A stretch of 64,000 nucleotides of DNA from Burkholderia sp. HI2500. Lineage in GTDB: Bacteria > Pseudomonadota > Gammaproteobacteria > Burkholderiales > Burkholderiaceae. Below the pieces are notes generated by a model. The model saw only the letters and a program-made list of their open reading frames with translations, was not told the origin of the DNA and ran no database searches. Shown here piece by piece: positions 35,952 through 45,148 of the stretch; within the stretch, counting starts at the first letter, position 1; every line of letters begins with the position of its first letter. The stretch covers positions 620,001 to 684,000 of the forward strand of contig NZ_NKFL01000007.1 of NCBI RefSeq assembly GCF_002223055.1. Reading direction: 5' to 3'. A program made the position numbers and the translations under genes.

Positions 35952-38683
35952 TGCAGTGCCTCCCGAATCTTGTCCGGCGTGACCGGCGTGACCCTGAACC
36001 TTCGCCCCGTCGCCATCGCCAGCGCATTGAGCAGCGCCGGCGCGATCGGGCATATCACCGCTTCCGCGATGCCGCGCGCATTCGCGGGATCGTTGCCGGG
36101 CGGCGGCAGCGCGATCAGCTCTTGCTCGGGAATGTCGGGCAGGCGCGTCACCTCGTAGCGGTCGAGGTTCCATCGGCCGCCACCCGGGCCGTCCGGGCCG
36201 AGCGGGCACGTCTCGGTCAGCACGTTGCCGATGCCCATCGCGACCGCGCCCTGCGACTGTCCTTCGACGAGCTCCGGCGACAGTTGCCGCCCGACGCTCA
36301 CCGCCGACACCACGCGCTCGACCTTCACGCGCCCGTTCGCCGGATCGACGGACACGCCGACGAGCGACGCCGATGGCGCATAGGTCGTGCGCCCGTAGAG
36401 GCTCGTGTCGACCGGCGGCGCCTGCAGCGTGCGGTACAGCGGCGTCAGGAAGTAAGGATCGAGGCCGACCGCCACGTAGTCGTAGTCGATTTGCGCACTG
36501 CCCGACGCGAACGGATAGGTGCCCTTCCAGAAGTAGCCGGCATAGCTCGCATGCACGGCCGCCACCGTCTGCAGGCCCAGCTCCGTGATGGTGTCGAGCA
36601 GCGTCGGCCACGAAATCGGCGCGAGGCCGGTCGCGACGAGCGCACCATTGGCCCAGCGTACGTCCTCGGCCCGCACGGGCACGCCCCACCGCGCACGGGC
36701 AGCCGGCAACACGCTTTGCAGGAACAAGGCCTGTGCCGCCCCCTTCACTGCGTGGTACTGATGGAATGCGCCGAGACAGGCGCTCGACGAACCGTACGTA
36801 TAGCGCACCGTCTTCGGATTGGCCGACGGGTTGCTCGACCGCGTGAGCCCGAGTGCATTGAACGGCCCGATCTCGCTCATGGCGATCGTCTGCGCGTTCT
36901 GCCCGAGAAATTCGGACGGTGCGAGCCCCAGCGTCGTGGCCGCGCCGTTACCCATGTCGGTGTACGGCGTGACCACGCGCAGCCGGCTGTCGGGCAGGAT
37001 CTGCACCATCCCGAACATGCCGTCACCGGAGGTGCCGTACGCCTCGTTCGCCATCGCGAGTCCGACGCCGTAGCGAAGATGGTGCGCAGCGCGTTCCGCG
37101 CGGGTGCGCTCGCGTTCGCGCCACAGCGGGTGCTGTTCGAGCCGGTCGAGCAGCGCGTCGAGCTGCAGGTCGAACAGGATCGGCGCACCCGTGATCGCGC
37201 GCCCCTTGCCGAGCCCGGGCGTGCCGCCGAGAAAATTGGCGCGACGGATCGCGAACGGCGAGAGCCCGAGCCGGCGCGCGGCCTCGTCCATCAGCGTCTC
37301 GACCGCCATGAACGCCTGGGGGCCGCCGAAGCCGCGCTGCGATCCGCCGAACACTTCCCGCGTGTAAGTCGAGGCCGCCTGCGCGCGTGCGCGCGGAATC
37401 TCGTAGCAGCTCATCGCGCTCAGCGCGGCGAGCTGCGCGACGTACGGCGACAGGTTCTTCTTGCCGCCGCCGTTCATCAGGAAATCGCACGTGATCGCTT
37501 CGAGCTTGCCGCGCCGGTTGAACCACAGCGATTCCGAAAACTGCGTTTCGCAGCGCTTCAACCCGACCTGGAACTGCTCGTAGCGCGACTGCTGCCAGCG
37601 TAGCGCGCCCGTCGCGAACGGCGCCGCGAGCGCGAGATAGAGCGGGAAATAGGACTTGTCGCGCCCGCCGAAGCCGCCGCCCGGATAGCACGCGATGACG
37701 TGGGCCTCCTTGGCCGCGATGTCGCTGCCCTGAAACAGCGCGAGTGCGCCGGTCGCATCGTCGTTCGCCGACTGCGTACCGAGCACGAGGCTCATTGTCG
37801 CGCTGGATGCGTCGTACCAGGCGAGCCCCGCTTCGGGTTCCATGAACATCGGGTCCATCGCCGGCGTCTCGAATCCTTCGTTGCCGGTCGCGCGCACGCC
37901 GATCCACGCGCCGGCGGCCGCGTTGCGGGCAATCGTCGCGTCGATGTTGGCGACCGCCTCCTCGCGTTGCTTCAGGTATTCGGCGGTCGGCTTGCCGCTG
38001 CTGTCGGTCTGGTAGTTGTCGACGTAGTTGAAGCCGCGTTCGTCATCGCGCACGTAGATCGTCACGGGAGAAAACGGCACGGCCTGCGCGGCCGTCGGGC
38101 GCGTGACCGGCGCGCCGTAACGGATCACGCCTTGGTTGAAATCGAGCAGCTTCTTCGCTCGACGATAGACATCGAAGTTCTCGAAGATCAGCAGCGCGGC
38201 CGGTTGTCCGTAGCAATCCGCCGCGTGGCCGGTGCGCGCGAGCCAGTAGATGTCCTGGTTCGCGATCGGGTCGGCCTCGGGTGCCAGCGGAATCCGCCGC
38301 GCGCTCAGCAATGCGTTGTCGACGACGGCGATCGGCCGCAATTCGGCCGGCAGCACACCGAGGTCGTAGCCTTCGTACACGGCGTCGACCCGATCGCACC
38401 GCAACGCATAGAGCCAGTTCTCCTGCTGCGGCCAGCCGACGAAGTCGCGCGACTTGAAGTCGCGTGCGTAGATCTTCTGGCCCGTGACCTTCGGGATGCC
38501 GTCGATGCGCCAGCGCGCCTTGCCGGGCACCGGCGCCCAGCCCGGCCCGGCCGCGTCGTCGTCCGCCTGCCCGGCGGCGCCGAGCGCCAGCGCCGGCAAA
38601 TGGGTGATCGAGATCGCGACGAGCGCGCCGCTCCCGGCCAGCTTCAGAAACGTCCGGCGTGTCACAGGCACATCGATGGCCAT
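35948..38683 (-). CDS. Molybdopterin-binding subunit, Tat-exported aldehyde/isoquinoline oxidoreductase type
   Basis: A 911-residue large subunit that hydroxylates a heteroaromatic or oxidises an aldehyde at a molybdenum cytosine dinucleotide centre in the periplasm. Residues 9-14 (RRTFLK) form a Tat signal, followed by a hydrophobic stretch to about 36. Cofactor-binding blocks are GGGFGGRD at 335-342, GGSQRGFGGPQA further on, and GIAEAV near the C-terminus with the expected catalytic Glu. It is of the IorB type, without FAD. Together with the FeS and cytochrome subunits it makes a complete electron path. The physiological substrate is not readable; an aromatic N-heterocycle would fit the nearby indole operon but that is only an idea. 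Confidence 0.92.
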   Translation of the reverse strand: MAIDVPVTRRTFLKLAGSGALVAISITHLPALALGAAGQADDDAAGPGWAPVPGKARWRIDGIPKVTGQKIYARDFKSRDFVGWPQQENWLYALRCDRVDAVYEGYDLGVLPAELRPIAVVDNALLSARRIPLAPEADPIANQDIYWLARTGHAADCYGQPAALLIFENFDVYRRAKKLLDFNQGVIRYGAPVTRPTAAQAVPFSPVTIYVRDDERGFNYVDNYQTDSSGKPTAEYLKQREEAVANIDATIARNAAAGAWIGVRATGNEGFETPAMDPMFMEPEAGLAWYDASSATMSLVLGTQSANDDATGALALFQGSDIAAKEAHVIACYPGGGFGGRDKSYFPLYLALAAPFATGALRWQQSRYEQFQVGLKRCETQFSESLWFNRRGKLEAITCDFLMNGGGKKNLSPYVAQLAALSAMSCYEIPRARAQAASTYTREVFGGSQRGFGGPQAFMAVETLMDEAARRLGLSPFAIRRANFLGGTPGLGKGRAITGAPILFDLQLDALLDRLEQHPLWRERERTRAERAAHHLRYGVGLAMANEAYGTSGDGMFGMVQILPDSRLRVVTPYTDMGNGAATTLGLAPSEFLGQNAQTIAMSEIGPFNALGLTRSSNPSANPKTVRYTYGSSSACLGAFHQYHAVKGAAQALFLQSVLPAARARWGVPVRAEDVRWANGALVATGLAPISWPTLLDTITELGLQTVAAVHASYAGYFWKGTYPFASGSAQIDYDYVAVGLDPYFLTPLYRTLQAPPVDTSLYGRTTYAPSASLVGVSVDPANGRVKVERVVSAVSVGRQLSPELVEGQSQGAVAMGIGNVLTETCPLGPDGPGGGRWNLDRYEVTRLPDIPEQELIALPPPGNDPANARGIAEAVICPIAPALLNALAMATGRRFRVTPVTPDKIREALQ

Positions 38684-39134
38684 GCTGGGTCCCTCGTTCG
38701 AATGGTCGTGCCGGCACGGCCGACGCGCGACGCGACGCCGGCCGGGTACGGGCCGCTTCGGGTGTGCTTCGTCGTGCGGGATGTCGGTGCGGAAACGGTC
38801 TTGCGGACGCGGTCGCGTGCCGGCGGTCAGGAATCGGGGGGAAGCGGACCGGGGAACGTGCGCGGTGGATTCGCGCGGGCGCCACGGGCCCGCGGATGTC
38901 TGCTGGATGAAGCGTCAGGCCACCTGCTTGCCATTGCTTGCTCGTTCATGTTTCCCCCGGCCTTGATCGTGCGTGACTGGCCTGTTTTCCGTATTGTCGG
39001 GCCGTCTCTTGATTTTCAAGTGTTGTTGTTCGGTATTTCCGGCACGTGTAACGTTTGCGTCGTCAGTCCCGTGATGCAGGCATGATTTTCAATAATGTAG
39101 AAATTCGGGCCGGGTATTTCAAGGAGATTTTCGG

Positions 39135-39182
39135 ATGGCGCGCAGCGGTGCGCAAAAAACGAACGAGAAGCCATTGCCATGA
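39135..39182 (+). CDS. Possible 15-residue leader peptide
   Basis: An ATG at 39135 lies eight bases after a good AAGGAG and opens a 15-codon frame (MARSGAQKTNEKPLP). Its stop overlaps the ATG of a 65-codon frame as ATGA, the usual sign of translational coupling. There is no family match, and chance cannot be excluded. Confidence 0.3.
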   Translation: MARSGAQKTNEKPLP

Positions 39183-39376
39183 ACGACGGAGTCAACAATC
39201 CCGCGGATCGTTGCCGTCTTTCACTATCAGGCGAGGTATCGCCGTGCCGTTTCATCCAGGCGCACAACGCGATGCCGGCAAACTTCGCCGGCATTCAGGT
39301 TAGCAGTAGGGGGCAGCCGCTAAGGCGGTGGACTACGGCTCGTTCCATGGCCGACCATGGGTCCAGGATGCCTTGA
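39179..39376 (+). CDS. Possible small protein, 65 residues
   Basis: This frame starts at the ATG that overlaps the putative leader's stop and runs through the hairpin-rich region. It encodes a hydrophilic, Arg-rich peptide with no signal peptide, helix or recognised domain. It is opposite in direction to both flanking operons. I list it because of the coupled start; codon evidence is weak. Confidence 0.25.
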   Translation: MNDGVNNPADRCRLSLSGEVSPCRFIQAHNAMPANFAGIQVSSRGQPLRRWTTARSMADHGSRMP

Positions 39377-39486
39377 CGCCGCTATGGTCAACCTGTCTCG
39401 CGGCGCCGCCTGGGGAGGGAGCCTCCATGAAGCCTGTTACCGTGCCGGCCGGCGGGGGTGGCCATCCGGCACGCAAAACCTTGATC

Positions 39487-39514
39487 GACGCAACCGGCGC
39501 AACGCCGCTGCGTC
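39487..39514 (-). terminator. Terminator-like hairpin at the end of the tad operon
   Basis: Immediately after the tadC stop, gacgca (39487-39492) pairs with tgcgtc (39509-39514), with an inner cggcg/cgccg stem. On the minus strand it is followed by GATCAAGGTTTT, a short T-rich tail. Confidence 0.55.
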
Positions 39515-39516
39515 AC

Positions 39517-40497
39517 TCACTGCCCGATGCCCACGAACGTCGGCAGCAGCACGCGATAGACGTGGATCATCGCCGGCCCGAGCAGCACCATCATCAGTGC
39601 GGGGAAAATGCAGAAGATCAGCGGGAACAGCAGCTTCAGCGCGATCTTCGCGGCCCGCTCTTCCGCGCGCATCCGGCGCCGCGTGCGCAGCATGTCGGAC
39701 AGCACGCGCAGCGATTCGCTGATGCTCGTGCCAAAGCGGTCGGCCTGGATCAGCATCGCGCAGAACGATTCGATGTCCTCCACACCGGTACGCAGCGCGA
39801 GATTGCGCAGCGCCGTCTCCTTCGTGAAGCCGGAGCGCATCTCGAGCAGCAGCAGGTCGAGTTCGCTCGCGACCACCTCGCTGCTGAACCGCAGCTCCTC
39901 GCTCACCTTCATCAGCGCCGCATCGAGCCCGAGACCCGCTTCGACGCACACCGTCAGCAGGTCGAGCGCGTCCGGGAAATCCTCGAAGATCTTCCTCTGG
40001 CGCACCTTGACCCGCTGCGACAGCACGACGTTCGGAATGTAGTAGCCGATGCCGGCGAGCGCGACGAGGATGACCGACAGGATCGCACGCTCGTCGCCGA
40101 GCGACGTCGTGATCAGCACGAGCAGCGCCGCGCACGGCAACCCGAGCGCGAGCGCCGTCTTCGCGGTGAAATACAGCGCAGCCGCGCTCTGGTTGCGCCA
40201 GCCGGCATTCATGAGCCGGATGCGCAGCGGCGAATTCTCCCAGCCCTCCTTCGGCACCGACAGCTTCGAGATCGGCGTGGACAGCTCGACCAGCTTCGCG
40301 ACCCAGCGCGACGTCAGGTCGTCGCCGTCGCCCGTGCCCGCCACGCCGGTCGCGCCCGCCCCGGCCCCGCCGGCCTGCTGGACCCGGCGCTGGATGCTGC
40401 GCGGCGCGAACAGCAGCATCGCGACGAGCGCGCCGCCGGCCACGAAGAGGAACAAGCCGCCCAGCATCACGGCCTGGACTACGCTCAGGTTTTGCAT
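39517..40497 (-). CDS. tadC: Flp/Tad pilus inner-membrane platform protein TadC
   Basis: A 326-residue inner-membrane protein of the type II secretion F (GspF) family. Three to four helices flank the cytoplasmic T2SSF domain (EDFPDALDLLTVCVEAGLGLDAALMKVSEEL to ERAAKIALKLLFPLIFCIFPALMMVLLGPAMI). With TadB it forms the platform on which the TadA ATPase assembles Flp pilin. It is the last gene of the locus, 36 bases after tadB. Confidence 0.93.
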   Translation of the reverse strand: MQNLSVVQAVMLGGLFLFVAGGALVAMLLFAPRSIQRRVQQAGGAGAGATGVAGTGDGDDLTSRWVAKLVELSTPISKLSVPKEGWENSPLRIRLMNAGWRNQSAAALYFTAKTALALGLPCAALLVLITTSLGDERAILSVILVALAGIGYYIPNVVLSQRVKVRQRKIFEDFPDALDLLTVCVEAGLGLDAALMKVSEELRFSSEVVASELDLLLLEMRSGFTKETALRNLALRTGVEDIESFCAMLIQADRFGTSISESLRVLSDMLRTRRRMRAEERAAKIALKLLFPLIFCIFPALMMVLLGPAMIHVYRVLLPTFVGIGQ

Positions 40498-40533
40498 GAC
40501 AGCCTCGCAACGGTTCGTTATACGGCTCGCGCG

Positions 40534-41511
40534 TCAGACGCGAATGCGGACAATACGGCGGATCCAGAACAGCCCGAACAGCATCGACACCAGCATCGCG
40601 CCGACCATCCTGATCCCCGCCGGGTCCTCCCAGAGCACGGACAGGAATTCGCGGTTCAGCAGCGCCATCACCGCGGCGGTGCCGAACGGCAGCAGCCCGA
40701 GAATCCATGCCGACAACCGCCCTTCCGCCGACAGCACGCGCACCTTGTCGAACAGCTTGAAGCGCTCGCGGATCAGCGCGGCGATGCTGTCGAGCAGCTC
40801 GGCGAGGTTGCCGCCCGTCTCGCGCTGGATCAGCACCGCGATCACGAAGTAGCGCAGGTCCTGCACCGGCACGCGCGTGACGAGGTTCATCAGCGCATCG
40901 TGCAACGACACGCCGTAGTTGACCTCGTCGAACGTGACGCGGAACTCGCCGCCCATCGGCTCGGGAAACTCGTCGCCGACCATCCCGAGCGTGCTCGTGA
41001 ACGAGTGGCCGGACCGCAGCGCGCGCGCGATCATGTCGCAGATGTCCGGCAACTGCCGCTCGAGCTTGCGCATCCGCTTCCCGCGGCAGCGCATCACGTA
41101 CATCATCGGCAGGCATCCGGCGAACAGCGCGACCGGCAGCGCAGCGAGCTGCGGCAACGTCGCGAAGCTCAGCGCAAGCCACGCGAACGCCGCGAACACC
41201 GTGCTGAGCATGATCAGCTTCGGCAGCGTCCAGTCGAGGCCCGATTGCTGGATCACGAGATCGAGCCGATGCACGCGCGGCATGCGCAGCAGCAGCCGGT
41301 CGAACGGCTTCGATTCGTCGAGCATCCGCTTCTTCAGGATCGACAGCCGTTCCTGCTGGACGTTGCCGCCGGCCGACATCGAGCGGATGCGCGATTCGAT
41401 CCGGCGCGCGGCGGCGCCATGCCGCGCGTTCCACCATTGATAACCGCCTTCGATCGCGAGAACCACCGCGACGAAGGTGAGAATCACAAAACCGTAAAAG
41501 ATCGTGTTCAT
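40534..41511 (-). CDS. tadB: Flp/Tad pilus inner-membrane platform protein TadB
   Basis: A 325-residue GspF-family protein with an N-terminal helix, a pair of helices around 100-140, the T2SSF block (LERQLPDICDMIARALRSGHSFTSTLGMVGDEFPEPMGGEF) and two C-terminal helices. It pairs with TadC as the pilus platform. It starts 33 bases after tadA ends. Confidence 0.93.
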   Translation of the reverse strand: MNTIFYGFVILTFVAVVLAIEGGYQWWNARHGAAARRIESRIRSMSAGGNVQQERLSILKKRMLDESKPFDRLLLRMPRVHRLDLVIQQSGLDWTLPKLIMLSTVFAAFAWLALSFATLPQLAALPVALFAGCLPMMYVMRCRGKRMRKLERQLPDICDMIARALRSGHSFTSTLGMVGDEFPEPMGGEFRVTFDEVNYGVSLHDALMNLVTRVPVQDLRYFVIAVLIQRETGGNLAELLDSIAALIRERFKLFDKVRVLSAEGRLSAWILGLLPFGTAAVMALLNREFLSVLWEDPAGIRMVGAMLVSMLFGLFWIRRIVRIRV

Positions 41512-41544
41512 GAAGCCTCCCCGGCAGCGAACGGCGCCCTGTCG

Positions 41545-42912
41545 TCAGTTCGTCTCGTACCGCTGAGACGGGTCGTACAGCGAATCCGGCAGGTTGATGC
41601 CGAATGCCTGCAGCCGCTCGACGAACTTCGGCCGCACGCCCGTCGCGCAGAAGTGGCCGCGTACCGAACCGTCGCGGTCCACGCCCGTTCGCTTGAACGT
41701 GAAGATCTCCTGCATGTTGATGATGTCGCCCTCCATCCCGGTCAGTTCCTGGATGCTGACGATCTTGCGCCTGCCGTCGGTCAGCCGCGCGGCCTGCACG
41801 ACCACCGAGATCGCCGACGTGATCTGCTGGCGCATCGTCTTCGGCGGCAGCGTCAGGCCGGAGACGCTGATCATGTTCTCGAGCCGCGTCAGCGCGTCGC
41901 GCGGGGTGTTCGCGTGGATCGTCGCGAGCGAGCCCTCGTGGCCGGTGTTCATCGCGTTGAGCATGTCGAGCGCTTCGGCGCCGCGCACTTCGCCGAGGAT
42001 GATCCGGTCCGGGCGCATCCGCAGCGCGTTGCGCACCAGCGTGCGCTGCGTGATCTCGCCCTTGCCTTCGATGTTCGGCGGGCGTGTTTCGAGCCGCAGC
42101 ACGTGCGGCTGCTGCAGTTGCAGTTCGGCGGCATCCTCGATCGTCACGATCCGCTCGTTGCGCGGAATGAAGCCGGACAGGATGTTGAGCAGCGTCGTCT
42201 TGCCGCTGCCGGTGCCGCCCGACACCAGCACGTTCACCTTCGCGCGCGACAGCGCATCGAGCAACTCGGCCATCGGCGGCGTCAGGCTGTGGTAGCGCAC
42301 GAGGTCGTCCATCTTCAGCGGATTGACCGCGAAACGCCGGATCGACATCAGCGGCCCGTCGATCGCGGACGGCGGGATGATCGCGTTCACGCGCGAGCCG
42401 TCGGGCAGACGCGCATCGACCATCGGGCTCGATTCGTCGATGCGGCGCCCGACGCGCGACACGATCTTCTCGATCACCTTCATCAGGTGCGCGTCGTCAT
42501 AGAACGTCACGTCGGTCAGTTCGAGCTGGCCGAAGCGCTCGACATAGACCTGCCGGTACGTGTTCACGAGGATGTCGGAAACGGTCGGGTCGCGCAGCAG
42601 CGCTTCGAGCGGGCCGAAACCGAACATCTCGTCGTACACGTCGATCGCGAGCTGCCGCCGCTCGATGTCGTTCGCCGGCAGCCGCTCCTCGTCGAGGATG
42701 CGCGTGATCAGCAGGCCGATCTCCATGCGGACCGATTCCTGCGGCATCCGCGACAGGCGCTCGAGCTCGACGCGTTCGAGCACGGCCAGGTGGATTTCGC
42801 GGCGCAGCTTCTGGTATGCGTCGCGCACCGACGAATGGGTCGGGCCGGCCGGTTCGCTGCCCGTCGCCAGCGGCTGGGCCCGTTGCAAGGACATCTGTTC
42901 GCGCAATGACAT
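41545..42912 (-). CDS. tadA: Flp/Tad pilus assembly ATPase TadA (CpaF)
   Basis: A 455-residue cytoplasmic secretion ATPase. The Walker A motif GGTGSGKTT is near 232-240, followed by the Asp box ([12 protein letters not shown]), a His box region ([23 protein letters not shown]) and the CpaF-type N-terminal domain ([21 protein letters not shown]). It powers pilus extension and probably retraction. It lies 18 bases after tadZ. Confidence 0.96.
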   Translation of the reverse strand: MSLREQMSLQRAQPLATGSEPAGPTHSSVRDAYQKLRREIHLAVLERVELERLSRMPQESVRMEIGLLITRILDEERLPANDIERRQLAIDVYDEMFGFGPLEALLRDPTVSDILVNTYRQVYVERFGQLELTDVTFYDDAHLMKVIEKIVSRVGRRIDESSPMVDARLPDGSRVNAIIPPSAIDGPLMSIRRFAVNPLKMDDLVRYHSLTPPMAELLDALSRAKVNVLVSGGTGSGKTTLLNILSGFIPRNERIVTIEDAAELQLQQPHVLRLETRPPNIEGKGEITQRTLVRNALRMRPDRIILGEVRGAEALDMLNAMNTGHEGSLATIHANTPRDALTRLENMISVSGLTLPPKTMRQQITSAISVVVQAARLTDGRRKIVSIQELTGMEGDIINMQEIFTFKRTGVDRDGSVRGHFCATGVRPKFVERLQAFGINLPDSLYDPSQRYETN

Positions 42913-42930
42913 GATGGTTCCCCGAAAGAT

Positions 42931-44139
42931 TTACATGGACTTGAGCTTCGGCGTGGCCTTGCGGCCGAACAGCCGGGACATCAGCGGTTCGCTGTGCGTC
43001 GCGCCGTGTCCCGCGCGCACCTCCCCTTCGACGAGTTGCTTCGCATACCCTTGCAACGCTCGGACGACCCCCGTGCCGCGCGCGACCCGCGACACCGGAT
43101 GGCCCTGGTTGAGCGCTTCGAGCACGGTGTCGGCATCGTCGGGAATCGTGCAGGCCGCGTGCAGGCCGAGCACTTCCTCGAGCGCCGTGCGAGTGCGGTC
43201 GCTCGCGCGCGTCGCGCGGTTCACGATCAGCCGCATCTGGTCAGTTGAGTAGCCGAGCGACACGAGGATCTCCAGCAGCCGGCGGCCGGCCCGCACGTGC
43301 GGCATCGCGGGCTGCAGCACGAGCGCGATCTGGTCGCTGCGATCCAGGGCGACCATCGACAGCGGATTGATGCAGACGCCGACGTCGAAGATCACGAAGT
43401 CGTAACGCGGCGCGGCGACGCCCAGGATCCATTCGAGCGCGTCCTCGCGCATCTCGGCGGCCTTGACCGGGTCGCCGGCGCCCGCGAGCACGTGGAAGTT
43501 TTCCGTCACGTGCGCGACGCTCGCGTCGAGGAACGCGCTGTCGAGCCGTTCGATCTGCGCGCACAGCTGCGGCAGCGTCGACGGCGGGGTTTCGTCGCTG
43601 ACGAGGAACGCCGCGTCGGCGAACTGCTGGTTCAGGTCGATCAGCAGCACGCGGCGCTTGAAGCCTTCCGCGATCTCGAATGCGAGGTTGCTGGCCGCGA
43701 AGCTCGTGCCGGCTCCGCCCTTGCACGACATGAACGACACGATCCGCGTGTCGTCCGTGTCGCGCCGCGTGCTTTGCGCGGCGGCCCGTTCGAGCGCGTG
43801 GCCGAGCGCCTGCGGGTCGAGCGGCCACTGCAGCACGTCGCGGGCGCCCGCCCGCATCGCGTCGAGCAGCACGTGCGGCGACGCGTCGGCCGTCACGAGA
43901 ATGCAGGTCAGGCTCGCGTGCGCGCGGCAGATCCGTTCGATCGCCGACAGCTCGGACGGCTCGAGCGACGTGCCGTCGACCAGCAGGATGTCGAACGCGT
44001 CGAGCCCGTCGGTGCGATGTTCGATCTGCGACGGGCGGCCGGTCGCGCGTGTCGCGCGATAGTGTCCGCAGTCGGCCACGAGGCGCGCGATCTGCGAAAG
44101 ACGCGCGGTGTCGTCGGAAGCTACGAGGATGTTGATCAT
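42931..44139 (-). CDS. tadZ: Pilus-localisation ParA/MinD-like protein TadZ (CpaE)
   Basis: A 402-residue cytoplasmic protein. The N-terminal 120 residues are an atypical receiver-like domain (ILVASDDTARLSQIARLVAD, LLVDGTSLEPSELSAIERI). Residues 133-350 form a MinD-type ATPase with a deviant Walker A, CKGGAGTS, and LLIDLNQQFADAAFLV. TadZ places the pilus machinery at a pole or focus. It starts 22 bases after the TadE-like gene ends. Confidence 0.92.
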   Translation of the reverse strand: MINILVASDDTARLSQIARLVADCGHYRATRATGRPSQIEHRTDGLDAFDILLVDGTSLEPSELSAIERICRAHASLTCILVTADASPHVLLDAMRAGARDVLQWPLDPQALGHALERAAAQSTRRDTDDTRIVSFMSCKGGAGTSFAASNLAFEIAEGFKRRVLLIDLNQQFADAAFLVSDETPPSTLPQLCAQIERLDSAFLDASVAHVTENFHVLAGAGDPVKAAEMREDALEWILGVAAPRYDFVIFDVGVCINPLSMVALDRSDQIALVLQPAMPHVRAGRRLLEILVSLGYSTDQMRLIVNRATRASDRTRTALEEVLGLHAACTIPDDADTVLEALNQGHPVSRVARGTGVVRALQGYAKQLVEGEVRAGHGATHSEPLMSRLFGRKATPKLKSM

Positions 44140-44161
44140 GTCGTGTGCCTCGCCTGTTCGA

Positions 44162-44605
44162 TTAATTACAGTTGGCGCCGCCGGTCGCGGAAGTGAGGCT
44201 TTCGCGCGGCAGTGTCGTCGTGAACGGCGGCATCGTCACCGTGATGTTCACGAACGGGATCATCGTCTTGACCGTGACGTTCGTGACGCTGACCGTCACG
44301 AACGCGCACGAATTCACGTCACAGCTCGCGGGCGAGTAGTTCACCGACACGTTCGCGTTCGACAGCAGCGGCAGCAGCGCTCTCACCCGCTTCACGACGC
44401 CGGCCGCATTCACGTCGCACACCACCGCCGTGCGCGCGCCCAGGCGCACGGCTTCGCTCGCGGTGCTCCAGTAGAACAGCACGCGGCCGAATTCGAAGAT
44501 GCCGATCAGCAGCATGATCAGGATCCACGCGATCAGCGCGAACTCGACGATCGCCGAGCCGCGTTGGGCACGCCGGCGTGACGGGGGGGCATGGCGCGCG
44601 TTCAT
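44162..44605 (-). CDS. tadE: TadE-like minor pilin
   Basis: A 147-residue pseudopilin with one N-terminal helix (RGSAIVEFALIAWILIMLLIGIFEFGRVLFYWST). The AIVEFAL stretch is the TadE signature, and the prepilin peptidase TadV is expected to cut just before the helix. Its start overlaps the stop of the upstream TadE/F-like gene by ATGA. Four Cys in the mature part probably form disulfides. Confidence 0.9.
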   Translation of the reverse strand: MNARHAPPSRRRAQRGSAIVEFALIAWILIMLLIGIFEFGRVLFYWSTASEAVRLGARTAVVCDVNAAGVVKRVRALLPLLSNANVSVNYSPASCDVNSCAFVTVSVTNVTVKTMIPFVNITVTMPPFTTTLPRESLTSATGGANCN

Positions 44606-45135
44606 GACACTTGCCTCATCACGGTGACGATGTTGTTGAAGGTGATCGACGGCAGCCCCGGGAACGCGGGGATCGGCTGGTACTTGTAGCCCGTGATCTT
44701 CACTTCGACGACGTTGATCGCGCCCGTCGCGGTGCCGCCCGACGCGTTGTTGTTCGAGTCGTAGGTCGGCAGGTTCGCGAACTGCGCCGGGTCGGACGTG
44801 TCGCTGCAGCCGGTCGTGCGCTGCGCGTCGCAGATCGTCACCATCGACGTCTTGAGCCCCGGCACCAGCTCGGTGCCGGCGGCGCCGCACGTCGTGCTGC
44901 CGTAGACGACGAGGCACTGCGCCTGCGAGGCCGGATACGCGCTGTCGGTCGGCAACCAGACCGACAGGTAGCGCGCCGCATCGCGCGTCGCCTTGGTCAG
45001 CGTCTCGAACTGGTAGATCGCGCGGCCGAACTCGGCCACGCCGGTCGCGAGCATGATCATCGGCATCAGCACGAGCGCGAACTCGACGGCGACGGCGCCG
45101 CGGGTGCGCGAACGGCGAAACGGGGGCTTTTTCAT
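44602..45135 (-). CDS. tadF: TadE/TadF-like minor pilin
   Basis: A 177-residue pseudopilin with the same architecture as its neighbour: a basic tip, then RGAVAVEFALVLMPMIMLATGVAEFGRAIYQFETL. It is longer, with a Cys-containing periplasmic part (CLVVYGSTTCGAAG, CDAQRTTGCSD). By position and order it corresponds to TadF, though both genes match the TadE family more closely. Confidence 0.85.
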   Translation of the reverse strand: MKKPPFRRSRTRGAVAVEFALVLMPMIMLATGVAEFGRAIYQFETLTKATRDAARYLSVWLPTDSAYPASQAQCLVVYGSTTCGAAGTELVPGLKTSMVTICDAQRTTGCSDTSDPAQFANLPTYDSNNNASGGTATGAINVVEVKITGYKYQPIPAFPGLPSITFNNIVTVMRQVS

Positions 45136-45148
45136 GATCCGCTCTCCG

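Larger units (their letters stand above)
38684..39516. other. Long intergenic region with several hairpins, between the Tad and molybdenum operons
   Basis: These 833 bases hold the end of the tad transcript and the promoter of the molybdenum hydroxylase operon. Perfect dyads include cgtgccggcacg at 38707-38718 and atgccggc / gccggcat at 39272-39279 and 39287-39294; an additional ccgc/gcgg pair and ccatgg repeats lie at about 39318-39360. No known riboswitch class matched by eye. Two tiny overlapping frames are listed separately. Confidence 0.55.

Noticed and set aside
38684..39516. Riboswitch or known structured RNA upstream of the molybdenum operon
   Set aside because: Several stems exist, but no conserved core of a known class was recognised and they do not form one continuous fold by eye.
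39328..42909. Very long plus-strand open frame opposite tadA, tadB and tadC
   Set aside because: Low-complexity His/Arg-rich translation and no family match; the minus-strand tad genes explain the region.
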